This document shows positions 40,386-48,881 of a stretch of DNA of 64,000 nt, piece by piece. Position numbers and translations under genes: made by a program. The stretch spans positions 27,021 through 91,020 of the forward strand of contig NZ_JAUYQD010000014.1 of the NCBI RefSeq assembly GCF_030697375.1, written 5' to 3'. Below the pieces are notes generated by a model. It was not told the origin of the DNA, made no database searches, and was given only the letters and a program-made list of their open reading frames with translations. Each line of letters opens with the position of its first letter. The first letter of the stretch is position 1. The stretch is from Rhodoferax sp. (lineage in GTDB: Bacteria; Pseudomonadota; Gammaproteobacteria; Burkholderiales; Burkholderiaceae_C).

Positions 40386-41252
40386 ATGCACCGTTTTTCT
40401 TTCTTTGGATTCGTACGTTCCGCGCTGGCCATGGTGTTGATCATGCTGGGTTGGGTGGCGCAGGCGCAAGGCGTGTTCAAAGTCACCGCCATCCCCGACG
40501 AGTCGCCCACGGAACTGGCCCGCAAGGCGGCACCGCTGGTGAAGTACCTCGAAAAGACGCTGGGCAGACCTGTCGAATTCACCCCGGTGACCGACTACGC
40601 CGCCTCTGTGGAGGCCTTGGCCAACCAGCAGGTCGATCTGGCCTGGTATGGCGGCTTTACCTTTGTGCAAGCCAACATGCGCTCGGGTGGCAAGGCGATT
40701 CCGCTGGTGCAGCGCGAAGAGGATGAGAAATTCCGCTCGGTGTTCATCACCGGCGACCCCAGCATCAAAACCCTGGCCGACCTGAAGGGCAAGAACTTCA
40801 GCTTTGGTTCGCAGTCCAGCACCTCGGGCCATTTGATGCCGCGCAGCTACCTGCTGCAAGCCCATATCGACCCTGACAAAGACTTCAAGCGCGTGGCCTA
40901 CTCCGGCGCGCACGACGCGACCATTGCCGCCGTGGCTGCGGGCAAGGTGGAAGCCGGAGCGCTGAATATCTCGGTGTGGGAGAAGTTTGTGGCGGAGGGC
41001 AAGGTGGATACCAGCAAGGTCAGGGTCTTTTACACCACCCCCGGCTACTTTGACTACAACTGGACGGTGCATGCCAACATGCCGTTGGCGATGCGCGACA
41101 AGCTCACCAAAGCCTTCTTGAGCCTGGACCGCAACACGGCAGAGGGCAAGGAAATCCTGGAACTGCAACGCGCCACCCGCTTCATCGCCACCCGTGCCGA
41201 GAACTACAAAGGCATAGAGCAGGCCGCCCGCAGCGCGGGTTTGCTGAAATAA
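40386..41252 (+). CDS. PhnD-like periplasmic binding protein, putative selenium-oxyanion receptor
   Basis: A 288-residue binding protein; the ATG at 40386 gives a normal signal peptide (cleavage near VAQAQG) and earlier in-frame starts would not. It belongs to the PhnD/PF12974 family: LARKAAPLVKYLEKTLGRPV, then SGGKAIPLVQREEDEKFRSV, LADLKGKNFSFGSQSSTSGH and GYFDYNWTVHANM. I recall a PhnD clade described as putative selenate ABC transporter binding protein, and the position between senB and senA fits it. Phosphonate or phosphite remain alternatives, but no phn catabolic genes are present. It is followed by an ATPase and two permeases. Confidence 0.8.
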   Translation: MHRFSFFGFVRSALAMVLIMLGWVAQAQGVFKVTAIPDESPTELARKAAPLVKYLEKTLGRPVEFTPVTDYAASVEALANQQVDLAWYGGFTFVQANMRSGGKAIPLVQREEDEKFRSVFITGDPSIKTLADLKGKNFSFGSQSSTSGHLMPRSYLLQAHIDPDKDFKRVAYSGAHDATIAAVAAGKVEAGALNISVWEKFVAEGKVDTSKVRVFYTTPGYFDYNWTVHANMPLAMRDKLTKAFLSLDRNTAEGKEILELQRATRFIATRAENYKGIEQAARSAGLLK

Positions 41253-41253
41253 A

Positions 41254-41301
41254 TTGCTACTATATTGATAGCGTTCTACGCACATTCCATGAGGGCTACA
41301 G
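41254..41301 (+). repeat. Dispersed ~50-bp repeat between binding protein and ATPase genes
   Basis: TTGCTACTATATTGATAGCG then TTCTACGCACATTCCATGAG and GGCTACAG; it begins one base after the binding-protein stop codon. The AGCTGCT core is altered to AGCGTTCT. Its place inside an operon may give partial transcription attenuation or processing. Confidence 0.65.
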
Positions 41302-41314
41302 TCCATTTTTGCTT

Positions 41315-42157
41315 ATGAAGACTGTTTTACACGCCGTCACCGGCCACCACCCCTCTGCCAAACCGGGGACAGCGCCAGCGGTACACGCGGTGAGCCTGCG
41401 CGTGGGTGCGGGTGAGCAGTTGGCCATCATCGGCCCGTCGGGCGCGGGCAAGACCACGCTGCTGCACTTGATCGCCTGCGCGCTCAAGCCCACTGCGGGT
41501 TCCTTGCTGCTGGATGGACGCGACCCCTGGCACCAGTCGCGCCGCGCGCGGCTGGCGTTGCAAAAGCTCCGTGGGACACTGTTTTTGGCGCCCCAGGTGC
41601 CGCCGCTGCCACTGCGCCAGCGCGTGGTCACCGCCGTGCTGGCCGGGCGATTACCACATGAGGGCCTGTGGGCCAGCCTGCGCAGCCTGTTCTATCCGCA
41701 AGACATTGCGCGTGCGCACCAGGCCCTTGCCGGGTTTGATATGGGCGATAAGCTGTTTGATCGGGTGGACCGGCTTTCGGGGGGCGAGCGCCAGCGGGTG
41801 GGTCTGGCGCGTGCGCTGGTGTCGCAAGCCAGCCTGTTGCTGGTGGACGAACCCCTGTCAGCGTTGGACCCCACCCGCTCAAAGCTCGCCATCGACACCC
41901 TGACCCGCGCCGCCCGTGAGCGAGGCGCCACGCTCATTGCAACGCTGCACCATGTGGACATGGCGCTGGCCCACTTCCCGCGCATCGTCGGCTTGCGCAA
42001 TGGCGAGGTGGCTTTTGATCTGCCCACCATGCAGGTTACCGCGGCACATTTGCAGGCACTGTATGCACAGCACCTGCATGAATTGACCGGCCCTGCAAGC
42101 GCCGAAGCGGATGAATTGCCCAGCGCCCCGGTGCCGGTGGTGATGCACTGCCGCTGA
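41315..42157 (+). CDS. PhnC-like ABC transporter ATPase
   Basis: A 280-residue nucleotide-binding protein: Walker A GPSGAGKTT, the signature LSGGERQR and Walker B LLLVDEPLSALD, then an H-loop ATLHHVDMAL. ATG 41315 is chosen over a TTG six bases upstream. The C-terminal tail after the H-loop is about 70 residues. It energises import by the two permeases that follow; its stop is 13 bases before the first permease gene. PhnC-type proteins serve phosphonate, phosphite and related anions, so substrate is inferred from the selenoneine context. Confidence 0.85.
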   Translation: MKTVLHAVTGHHPSAKPGTAPAVHAVSLRVGAGEQLAIIGPSGAGKTTLLHLIACALKPTAGSLLLDGRDPWHQSRRARLALQKLRGTLFLAPQVPPLPLRQRVVTAVLAGRLPHEGLWASLRSLFYPQDIARAHQALAGFDMGDKLFDRVDRLSGGERQRVGLARALVSQASLLLVDEPLSALDPTRSKLAIDTLTRAARERGATLIATLHHVDMALAHFPRIVGLRNGEVAFDLPTMQVTAAHLQALYAQHLHELTGPASAEADELPSAPVPVVMHCR

Positions 42158-42170
42158 GTCACACCGCGCC

Positions 42171-43037
42171 ATGCCCCACGCCACCATCGATGCCTTGCCC
42201 GCCACGGCCCTCATGCCCCCGCGCCCCACCGTGCGTGACCCGGCGTGGCGCGCGCGCGTTTTCTGGACGCTGGCGGGTCTGGCCTTGCTTTGGCCGATGG
42301 GGGTGCTGACCGAATTCAAGCCCTGGGTCCTGCTGGAACCCGGTGCTTTGAAGCCAGCGCTGAACTTTGTGGGCGCCTTCTTTCCGCCGCGCACCGATGC
42401 CGAGTTTTTGGCTCTGCTGCTTCGCGAAACCTGGCGCACCGTGGCCATGGCCACGGCGGGGCTGACGCTGGCGCTGCTGCTCGCCATTCCCCTGTCGCTC
42501 TTGTCGGTGCGGGTGCTGTCGCTCTCCGGCCTGGCCGGGCGTATGACTGTGGGGGCGGCCGTGATGCGCCAATGCGTGCGCTGGCTGCTGCTGGTGCTGC
42601 GCAGCGTGCCCGAGCTGGTGTGGGCGCTGGTGTTTGTGCGGGTGGTGGGCCTGGGGCCGACCTCGGGTGTGCTGGCCATTGCGCTGACCTACAGCGGCAT
42701 GCTGGGCAAGGTGTACGCCGACATTCTGGAGAGCGGCGACGCCCATGCCACCAGCAGCCTGATGCGCAATGGCTCCGGCCGTCTGCAGGCCTTCTTTTAT
42801 GGTTTGCTGCCACAAAACGCCGCGGAGCTGACCAGCTACACCGTGTACCGCTGGGAGTGCGCCATTCGCTCCAGCGCGGTGCTGGGCTTTGTCGGGGCCG
42901 GTGGTTTGGGGCAGCTCATGGACTCGTCCATGAAAATGTTCAACGGCGCAGAAGTGGCCAGCATCCTGCTGGTCTTCATGGCCCTGGTGTGGCTGGCCGA
43001 CCGCATGAGCTCGGCTCTGCGCAAGAATCTGGGCTAG
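42171..43037 (+). CDS. PhnE-like ABC transporter permease 1
   Basis: A 288-residue inner-membrane protein with about six helices. The EAA loop region reads RNGSGRLQAFFYGLLPQNAAEL and the C-terminal SSAVLGFVGAGGLGQLMDSS is typical of PhnE permeases. LRSVPELVWALVFVRVVGLG is shared with the second permease. The transporter is therefore a heterodimeric PhnE pair. It ends 10 bases before the next gene. Confidence 0.85.
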   Translation: MPHATIDALPATALMPPRPTVRDPAWRARVFWTLAGLALLWPMGVLTEFKPWVLLEPGALKPALNFVGAFFPPRTDAEFLALLLRETWRTVAMATAGLTLALLLAIPLSLLSVRVLSLSGLAGRMTVGAAVMRQCVRWLLLVLRSVPELVWALVFVRVVGLGPTSGVLAIALTYSGMLGKVYADILESGDAHATSSLMRNGSGRLQAFFYGLLPQNAAELTSYTVYRWECAIRSSAVLGFVGAGGLGQLMDSSMKMFNGAEVASILLVFMALVWLADRMSSALRKNLG

Positions 43038-43047
43038 AGGAACCACT

Positions 43048-43875
43048 ATGCCGCAAAGCAGCGCCGCCAAAGACAGCTACCAACTTCCACCCAAGCTGTT
43101 TGATGCCCGCTGCAAGGCGTGTTGGCTCGTGCTGGGTGTGCTGTTGCTGGTGGTGGCCAGTTTTGCCACACTCGACCTGCAGTGGGCGCAGTTCTGGTCC
43201 TGGAGTGCGCTGCAAAAAATGGGGCGTTTCGTGGGCGAACTGCTGCAGCCCGAGACCAGCGCGCGGTTTGTCGGGAAGTTGCTGCCGGCCATGCTGGAAA
43301 CACTGGCCATGTCGGCCCTGGGCACGCTGCTGGCGGCGGCACTGGGCCTGGCCTTGGCACTGCCCGCCGCACGCACCCATGCGCAAGACCCGGCCCGCTG
43401 GCGCGGCGCCACCCGGCTGTGTCTCAATGCCCTGCGCAGCACACCCGAGCTGGTATGGGCCGCACTGTTGTTGATCGCAGCCGGTCTGGGGCCGTTTGCG
43501 GGCACATTGGCCCTGGGTCTGCATACCGCGGGTGTGCTGGGCCGCCTGTTTGCCGAATGCCTGGAAAACGCCACGCCCGGCCCGGCCTTTGCACTGCGCG
43601 TTCGCGGCGTCGATGAGGTGCGCGTGTTTTTCTACGCCACCTTGCCGCAAGTGTTACCGCAGTTGCTGAGCTACACCTTGTACCGCTGGGAAAACAACAT
43701 CCGCGCCGCCGCCGTGCTGGGCGTGGTGGGCGCCGGAGGCCTGGGCCAGATGCTGGCCTTTCATATGGGTCTGTTCCAGATGGGGGAGACCAGTAGCGTG
43801 CTGCTGGCCATGCTGGTGTTGGTGGCCTTGGTGGATGCGCTCAGTTATGCGATGCGTCGGGCACTTTCACGGTAA
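43048..43875 (+). CDS. PhnE-like ABC transporter permease 2
   Basis: A 275-residue paralogue of the upstream permease: ALRSTPELVWAALLLIAAGL and RAAAVLGVVGAGGLGQMLAF correspond block by block. About six membrane helices. It is the last gene of the plus-strand transporter operon and is convergent with senA, with a dispersed repeat in the gap. Confidence 0.85.
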   Translation: MPQSSAAKDSYQLPPKLFDARCKACWLVLGVLLLVVASFATLDLQWAQFWSWSALQKMGRFVGELLQPETSARFVGKLLPAMLETLAMSALGTLLAAALGLALALPAARTHAQDPARWRGATRLCLNALRSTPELVWAALLLIAAGLGPFAGTLALGLHTAGVLGRLFAECLENATPGPAFALRVRGVDEVRVFFYATLPQVLPQLLSYTLYRWENNIRAAAVLGVVGAGGLGQMLAFHMGLFQMGETSSVLLAMLVLVALVDALSYAMRRALSR

Positions 43876-43879
43876 ATAT

Positions 43880-43930
43880 GGCCCAAGCCCCCGTGCAATC
43901 TGCGTGAGCAGCTATCAATACAGTAGCAAT
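43880..43930 (-). repeat. Dispersed ~50-bp repeat between the transporter and senA
   Basis: The minus strand reads ATTGCTACTGTATTGATAGC then TGCTCACGCAGATTGCACGG and GGGCTTGGGCC, one of the best-preserved members. It lies between convergent genes, where a bidirectional hairpin could act as a terminator. Confidence 0.75.
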
Positions 43931-43957
43931 CCGGCGGCGCGATAGGCACCCGACATC

Positions 43958-45154
43958 TCACCCCGCCACGGTACGAAACCCGGCAAACACATCCGTGCGG
44001 TGGGGCTGGAAAAAATTGCGGTAGCGTGGGTGGTGCATGCGGTCGTGGCTGGCGAAGGCGCCGCCGCGCAGCTCGCGGTGGTTGCCAAACCAGGGTTGCG
44101 AGTAGGCGTGGTAGGGGCCGGGTGTGAAGCCGGGGTAAGGCGCAAAGGCACTGGACGTCCACTCCCATACGCTGTGGCCCCAGTGAAAACCGGGCTGCGT
44201 TGTGGCCGCATGTTCCCACTCGCTTGCAGTGGGCAGCCGTCGCCCGGCCCACAGGCAATAGGCCTGGGCTTCAAAGGCGTTCAGGTGCATGGCCGGTGCC
44301 ATGGCATCCAGTGGCAGCCATTGGTCAAACCAGCGCATCTGCCAGCCGCCATCCGGTCCGCGCCGCCACTGCTGTGGGTGGGCACAGGCCGAATTCGTGC
44401 GCCACACCCCGGCCTCATGGGGCCAATACGGTGCGTGGTCGTAGCCACCGGCTTCGACAAAGCGCGCAAACTCGCCCGCAGAGATCGGGGCGCTGTCGAT
44501 CTCGAAGTGGCCGAGGCACACAGCCATGGCGGGGCGTTCGTTGTCGAAGGCAAAGCCTGCCTGGGTGTCGCGGTATCCAATACAGGTATCCGTGCCAGGC
44601 ACGGTGAGCGCCCGGCTGACGGGCAACCGTGGCACGGTCACTCCGTGCGGCGCTGGGTAAGCCAGCGCGGAGCGCATCCAGCAAAAGGCTTCACCGTGCA
44701 TATCTTCATGGAACAGTGCCAGGCGATGAAAGTACAGCGGGTCTTGCGCGGCATCGGTGGCCGCAGGCGCGCCCGCTGGCAGTGCCGCGATGCAGGCTTC
44801 CAGCTGACCCGACAACATCGGCACCAGTTCAGCGCGCCCAGGCATGGCCTCCACCCATCGCTGGGCATGCGCCAGTCGTGCCGAGTCAAATAATGCGTCC
44901 GGTCCGCAAAAGCGCGGCGGTCGGGCGGCGTGCACCATTCCCTGCGCATCGCAGTGATGGGGCCCGCGCAAAATCCAGAACTCGGCAAACCAGGCGACGT
45001 GCGCCAGTTCCCAGGCTATCCGGTTGATGCCCAATTGCCGGGGCGGATTCCATTGCGCAGGTGTCAAGTCCTCCACCAGCGACCAGGTGCGCAGGCGGCT
45101 GTCTCGCAGGGCAGAGGCAAGTTCAAGGCCGCTGAGTTGTCGTGGGTCAGTCAT
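43958..45154 (-). CDS. senA: SenA selenoneine synthase (EgtB-like non-haem iron enzyme)
   Basis: A 398-residue EgtB homologue. The N-terminal DinB-like bundle supplies iron ligands: His52 in WELAHVAWFAEFW, and His149 and His153 in LFHEDMHGEAF (the HX3HXE motif). The C-terminal formylglycine-generating-enzyme-like domain contains ALTVPGTDTCIGY, FVEAGGYDHAPYWPHEAG, LPTASEWEHAA and VWEWTSSAFAPYPGF. SenA couples hercynine with a selenosugar to form the C-Se bond; EgtB does the same with a thiol donor. Sequence alone hardly separates them for me, but senB and egtD nearby favour SenA. It is transcribed toward the transporter genes. Confidence 0.85.
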   Translation of the reverse strand: MTDPRQLSGLELASALRDSRLRTWSLVEDLTPAQWNPPRQLGINRIAWELAHVAWFAEFWILRGPHHCDAQGMVHAARPPRFCGPDALFDSARLAHAQRWVEAMPGRAELVPMLSGQLEACIAALPAGAPAATDAAQDPLYFHRLALFHEDMHGEAFCWMRSALAYPAPHGVTVPRLPVSRALTVPGTDTCIGYRDTQAGFAFDNERPAMAVCLGHFEIDSAPISAGEFARFVEAGGYDHAPYWPHEAGVWRTNSACAHPQQWRRGPDGGWQMRWFDQWLPLDAMAPAMHLNAFEAQAYCLWAGRRLPTASEWEHAATTQPGFHWGHSVWEWTSSAFAPYPGFTPGPYHAYSQPWFGNHRELRGGAFASHDRMHHPRYRNFFQPHRTDVFAGFRTVAG

Positions 45155-45330
45155 CGGTTCAGGCAGGGTGCGTGTGGGAACGGGTATTTGTCATGCGCCG
45201 ATTTTGATGGATATCGTCCTCAGGCGTAGCCTGGCTTGCACCGCCCTGTAGCGACGCAATCAATGGGCAGAAAACACTTCCCTGCCGCAGATGGCAGGCG
45301 CGCACGTCCTGGAGCTTGTGTTCACGCTAA

Positions 45331-45477
45331 TCGAGAGTGGCACCATTGGTGGCCCCCGAGGCCGGTGAGATTATTCAGACTGCGGTTCTGGCGATCGGGG
45401 CGCGAATGACGGTGCAGGATGTGGCAGACGTGGCAGCCATTGCAGATTTTGTGATCCGCAATGCAGTTGGGCGTTGA
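45331..45477 (+). pseudogene. C-terminal fragment resembling mercuric reductase (MerA-like)
   Basis: The frame reads VAPEAGEIIQTAVLAIGARM then TVQDVADV before drifting into AAIADFVIRNAVGR and a stop. The first part matches the conserved dimer-interface stretch of MerA-type flavoproteins (APEAGE-IQ-A-LAI-RMTV-LAD); the expected FPYLTMVEGLK continuation and vicinal Cys tail are absent. A stop precedes it at 45328. The gap 45155-45491 holds nothing else recognisable, so this is a decayed remnant. Confidence 0.5.
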
Positions 45478-45491
45478 CGTGGCTGAAACGC

Positions 45492-47471
45492 CTAGAGCGC
45501 CCAACTCCCCAGCTGGTAGAAGTCAAAACCGCTGCTACGTCCGCCCAGGCACTGCGCCAAAAAGTCTTCTGTTTTTCTGAAATAACTCAGGTTGTCGGGC
45601 CACCGGTGCAGGCCGTGGCCCGCATTTTTGTAGACATGAAAATCGACCGGCTTGCCCGCCTGGTTCAAGGCATCCACGAGGCGCGTGGATTGCTCGACTT
45701 TGACCCGCACGTCACGGGCTCCATGCAGTACCAACATGGGCCCCCGCACCTGGGCCGCGCGGTGCAGGGGCGATTTGGCGTCCATCACGGCGCGGTCTTC
45801 AGGCTTGGCCGGGTCACCCAGATAGCGCACCCACCGGGGTTTGTCCAGGTCCCAATAGGGCGGCGCGCTGTCCAAGAGACTCGCCAGGTCGGACATGCCC
45901 ACCATGCTGATGCCGCAGGAGAAACGATCCGGGGTGAAGGCCATGCCCACCATGCTGGCGTAGCCGCCGTAGCTGGTGCCCATGATGGCCACTTTGTGGG
46001 GATCGCTCACCCCTTGGGCCACCAGATGGTCAATGCCGTCCAGCAAGTCGGTGTGCATCTTGCCCGCAAACTCACCTTTCGCCGCCTCCATGAAGGCCCG
46101 GCCATAGCCGCTGGACCCCCGGTAATTGACTTGCAAAACCGCATAGCCCCGGTTGGCCAGAAACAAGGGCATCGGGTCATTTTCAGATGCGAAATCCCGT
46201 GACCAGGGGCCTCCGTGCACATACACCACGGTGGGGAACGCTTTGCCATGGCTGGACCCAGGCAATGTCAGGTAGCCGTGCAGTTCCAAGCCGTCCCGGC
46301 TTTGAAACTGCAGCGGTTTTTGCTGCGGCAAGTCCCCCAAAGCGTGGATGCGGCTTCGTGTGTGCTCGCCAAGCACCAGCGTTTGGTCTTGCGACACCGT
46401 GTAGAGAACGGTTTCCCCGCCGGTTTCCCGCTTGACCGATGCAACGATCAGGTTTCCATCACGGCTGATGCTGTCAAAATCCAGCCGGGTGTGCGCGGTG
46501 CCTCGCAGTTTGTTTGCCGCCGCTTGCAACTTCGGGTCGAAAAACTTCCATTCCTGGTAGTTGGGGTCCAGCGCCACGGCAAGCGGCTCCAAGGTTTGGG
46601 TGCTGATCAAAGCTTGGGAAATGTCCACGCGCGGGTCTGCATACACCACCTGTTCCGCGCCATTGCGCAGGTCCACCTTGACCAGGGCCAGCTTGTCGCG
46701 TCCCCGGTTGGAAAGTGCCCACAGGAATTTTTTGTCGGCCGATACTTCCAAGGGCCGAACCGTATCCGCGTCATCGACACGGAACACGGCATGCCACTGC
46801 GTGTTGCTGGCGTCGCTGGGTGTTTCATAGACCCATTGGTCGGCGTCTTTGCGGGCGCGACCCAACACATGGCCTGCTTTGTCCGTGAGCCACCGTGCAA
46901 CGCTGCCGGGGTTTTCGGCGAGCAGGTTCAACTTGCCGGACGCCTGGTCGTAGCGGTACAGGTCAAATACCTTGGCATTGCGCTGGTTGTTGGCAATCAA
47001 CAGGTCGGAGCTGTTCTGCACCAGGGACTGGATGAAGGACTTGGACCCGGCGAAGGGGGTCAAGTCTTTCAGGTTTGTGCCGTCTGCAAAGGTGTCCAAC
47101 TGGTACACATGGGTATTTTCATTGCCGTTGTCCAACTGAAACAGGACATGCCGACTGTCCTCGGCCCACAGTCCGGGGGCTGGGATGCCGTAGCTGCGAA
47201 CGGCGCCGGTTTGCAAATTTTTAACAAACAGTCCGGGCCCCAGTCCTTTGCGGGCCACCCACATCAGTTGCTTGCCATCGGCGGACAGTTGGTAGCCCCC
47301 ATTGCCATCCCAGTTCGCCACATAGGTGCGCACTGGCACCAGAGGCGGGAGGGTGGACTGGCCTGTTTGGGCATCGCGCAGGCCAGGGTGCGTGGGGGCG
47401 GTGGAGCAGCCACTGAGCAGTGCTACGCACAGCGTGGCGGCGGCCAAAGTGGGTTGGGAGAATGTTTGCAT
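45492..47471 (-). CDS. S9 prolyl-oligopeptidase-family lipoprotein
   Basis: From ATG 47471, 659 residues. The N-terminus carries a lipobox (VALLSGC), so the protein is probably a lipoprotein anchored in the periplasm or outer membrane. Residues about 40-380 form a beta-propeller-like region. The C-terminal alpha/beta hydrolase has the catalytic Ser in GTSYGGYASM, the Asp in LHGARDVRV and the His in NAGHGLHR. It resembles dipeptidyl-peptidase or acylaminoacyl-peptidase S9C enzymes. Its convergent position to senA gives no functional clue. Confidence 0.88.
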   Translation of the reverse strand: MQTFSQPTLAAATLCVALLSGCSTAPTHPGLRDAQTGQSTLPPLVPVRTYVANWDGNGGYQLSADGKQLMWVARKGLGPGLFVKNLQTGAVRSYGIPAPGLWAEDSRHVLFQLDNGNENTHVYQLDTFADGTNLKDLTPFAGSKSFIQSLVQNSSDLLIANNQRNAKVFDLYRYDQASGKLNLLAENPGSVARWLTDKAGHVLGRARKDADQWVYETPSDASNTQWHAVFRVDDADTVRPLEVSADKKFLWALSNRGRDKLALVKVDLRNGAEQVVYADPRVDISQALISTQTLEPLAVALDPNYQEWKFFDPKLQAAANKLRGTAHTRLDFDSISRDGNLIVASVKRETGGETVLYTVSQDQTLVLGEHTRSRIHALGDLPQQKPLQFQSRDGLELHGYLTLPGSSHGKAFPTVVYVHGGPWSRDFASENDPMPLFLANRGYAVLQVNYRGSSGYGRAFMEAAKGEFAGKMHTDLLDGIDHLVAQGVSDPHKVAIMGTSYGGYASMVGMAFTPDRFSCGISMVGMSDLASLLDSAPPYWDLDKPRWVRYLGDPAKPEDRAVMDAKSPLHRAAQVRGPMLVLHGARDVRVKVEQSTRLVDALNQAGKPVDFHVYKNAGHGLHRWPDNLSYFRKTEDFLAQCLGGRSSGFDFYQLGSWAL

Positions 47472-47650
47472 GGGGGGATGGGGCGGTTGCGTCCGCAAAG
47501 TGGAGTGACCGGATAATAAATGCCCCGTGTCTCGTTGGATCGCAAGGAGCCCGTTATGCCTTTACGTGAATTGTTTGCAACGCTCTACCAGGGGGCGGAC
47601 GGCCACGCACTCCGTGGAGAGGCCGTTGGCGTTGCGCGGCCTTGCAGGCT

Positions 47651-47992
47651 TCAGGGCTGGTCCGCCAAAGAAAAAATCCGTGGCATGGCGACCCATTTTT
47701 CCCCTGCGGGTGTCCACGGCGTGGGGGCCTGGTAGGTCCACATCAGGGCCTCCCAGCGCGCGACAGCGGGGTTGTGGATAGCGGCCTGCGCCATGGCGGT
47801 GGCGTCGTACACGGCATCGTCCACGTCCATCACCATGAACAGCCGTGTGCCCAAGCGGTAAATTTCCATTTCCAGTACGCCGTGCTTACGCAAGTGCTCG
47901 CACACTTCTGGCCAAATTTTTTCATGGGCTTTTTCGTAGTCGGCGATGCGTTGGGCGTCATCCACCAAGTCCAGTGCCAGGGCGTAGCGCAT
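47651..47992 (-). CDS. rhaM: L-rhamnose mutarotase family protein (probable L-fucose-locus mutarotase)
   Basis: A 113-residue RhaM-type epimerase: MRYALALDLVDDAQRIADYE, KIWPEVCEHLRKHGVLEMEI and a C-terminal WEALMWTYQAPTPW. The family interconverts alpha and beta anomers of 6-deoxyhexoses. Neighbouring genes make L-fucose (or a related L-sugar) the likelier substrate than rhamnose. It follows the RpiR regulator gene by 33 bases on the same strand. Confidence 0.85.
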   Translation of the reverse strand: MRYALALDLVDDAQRIADYEKAHEKIWPEVCEHLRKHGVLEMEIYRLGTRLFMVMDVDDAVYDATAMAQAAIHNPAVARWEALMWTYQAPTPWTPAGEKWVAMPRIFSLADQP

Positions 47993-48025
47993 AAGTTTCC
48001 CAGAGTTTGTTGAAGGGGGTGGTAA

Positions 48026-48874
48026 TCAAAACACACGTTTATCGAGCAAGCAGGACTGCATTTGCCGCAGATCAGGACGCAGCTCCTCGATGCCAATACG
48101 CAAGGCCACGCCGGTGGCGATGATGTCAACAATCATCAAATGCAGCAGGCGCGACACCATGGGGCAATAGCGCTCAAACCCTTCCGGGTGGTCGGCGGCC
48201 AGGTGGATATGGCCTGCCAAGGCCAAAGGCGAACCGCTCGATGTGATGACCAGGGTGGTGGCACCATTTCTGCGGGCCATGTCGCAGGTGGCGATCAGGT
48301 CCCGGGTCCTCCCTGAGTTGGAGATCACCAGCGCACAGTCGCCCGCGCGCATGACGGACGCACTCATGAGCTGCATGTGGCTGTCGCCGTAGGCTGTGGC
48401 CGGGATGCCCAGCCGAAAAAATTTGTGCTGGGCATCCTGCGCAACAATGCCCGAGTTACCCAGGCCAAAAATCTCGATGCGTTTATGGCTTCGGTAGGTT
48501 TCGACCAGGGCCTTGACGGCGCTCTCGATGCGGGGCCTGTTGGCATTGCAACGGTAGGTCGCAACCGCAGCCATGGTGTCATCGATGACCTTGACCAGGA
48601 TGTCGTTGATTTTGTCGTCCACGTCCACACTGCGGTGCACAAAGAGGACGCCTTCGTGCAGGCGGCCGTCCAGTTTGAATTTGAAGTCTTTCAAACCGTC
48701 ATAACCCAAGCTGCGGCAAAACCGCACCACGGTGGGTTTGCTGACCTGGGCCAGGCCAGCCAGTTTGGCGACGGGCAACCGGGAAAAAATCAGCGGATCG
48801 GACAACACCAGCCTGCCAACGCGTTGCTCTGCCGGTGGCAAAGAAGCCAATGCCGCGCTGATTCGGTTGAGCAT
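48026..48874 (-). CDS. MurR/RpiR-family transcriptional regulator with SIS domain
   Basis: The start MLNRISAALASLPPAEQRVG at 48874 (282 residues) is chosen; upstream in-frame codons overlap the chemoreceptor gene. An N-terminal helix-turn-helix (VAKLAGLAQVSKPTVVRFCR) is followed by a SIS sugar-phosphate-binding domain (IFGLGNSGIVAQDAQHKFFR and VISNSGRTRDLI). The start is 7 bases after the chemoreceptor stop. It probably senses an intermediate of the deoxy-sugar pathway, in parallel with the IclR regulator at the far end of the locus. Confidence 0.88.
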   Translation of the reverse strand: MLNRISAALASLPPAEQRVGRLVLSDPLIFSRLPVAKLAGLAQVSKPTVVRFCRSLGYDGLKDFKFKLDGRLHEGVLFVHRSVDVDDKINDILVKVIDDTMAAVATYRCNANRPRIESAVKALVETYRSHKRIEIFGLGNSGIVAQDAQHKFFRLGIPATAYGDSHMQLMSASVMRAGDCALVISNSGRTRDLIATCDMARRNGATTLVITSSGSPLALAGHIHLAADHPEGFERYCPMVSRLLHLMIVDIIATGVALRIGIEELRPDLRQMQSCLLDKRVF

Positions 48875-48881
48875 GGTTGCT

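Noticed and set aside
40386..43875. Annotation as a phosphonate transporter
   Set aside because: The fold supports only an anion importer of the PhnDCE class; no phn lyase or phosphonatase genes are near, and the selenoneine genes on both sides make selenium oxyanion a better working assignment.
47520..47735. Possible small gene beginning MPRVSLDRKEPVMPLRELFA
   Set aside because: The part after the second ATG looks slightly protein-like but overlaps the 3' end of the mutarotase gene on the other strand, has no recognised family and no strong initiation site beyond AAGGAG; it could be a gene remnant and is not called.
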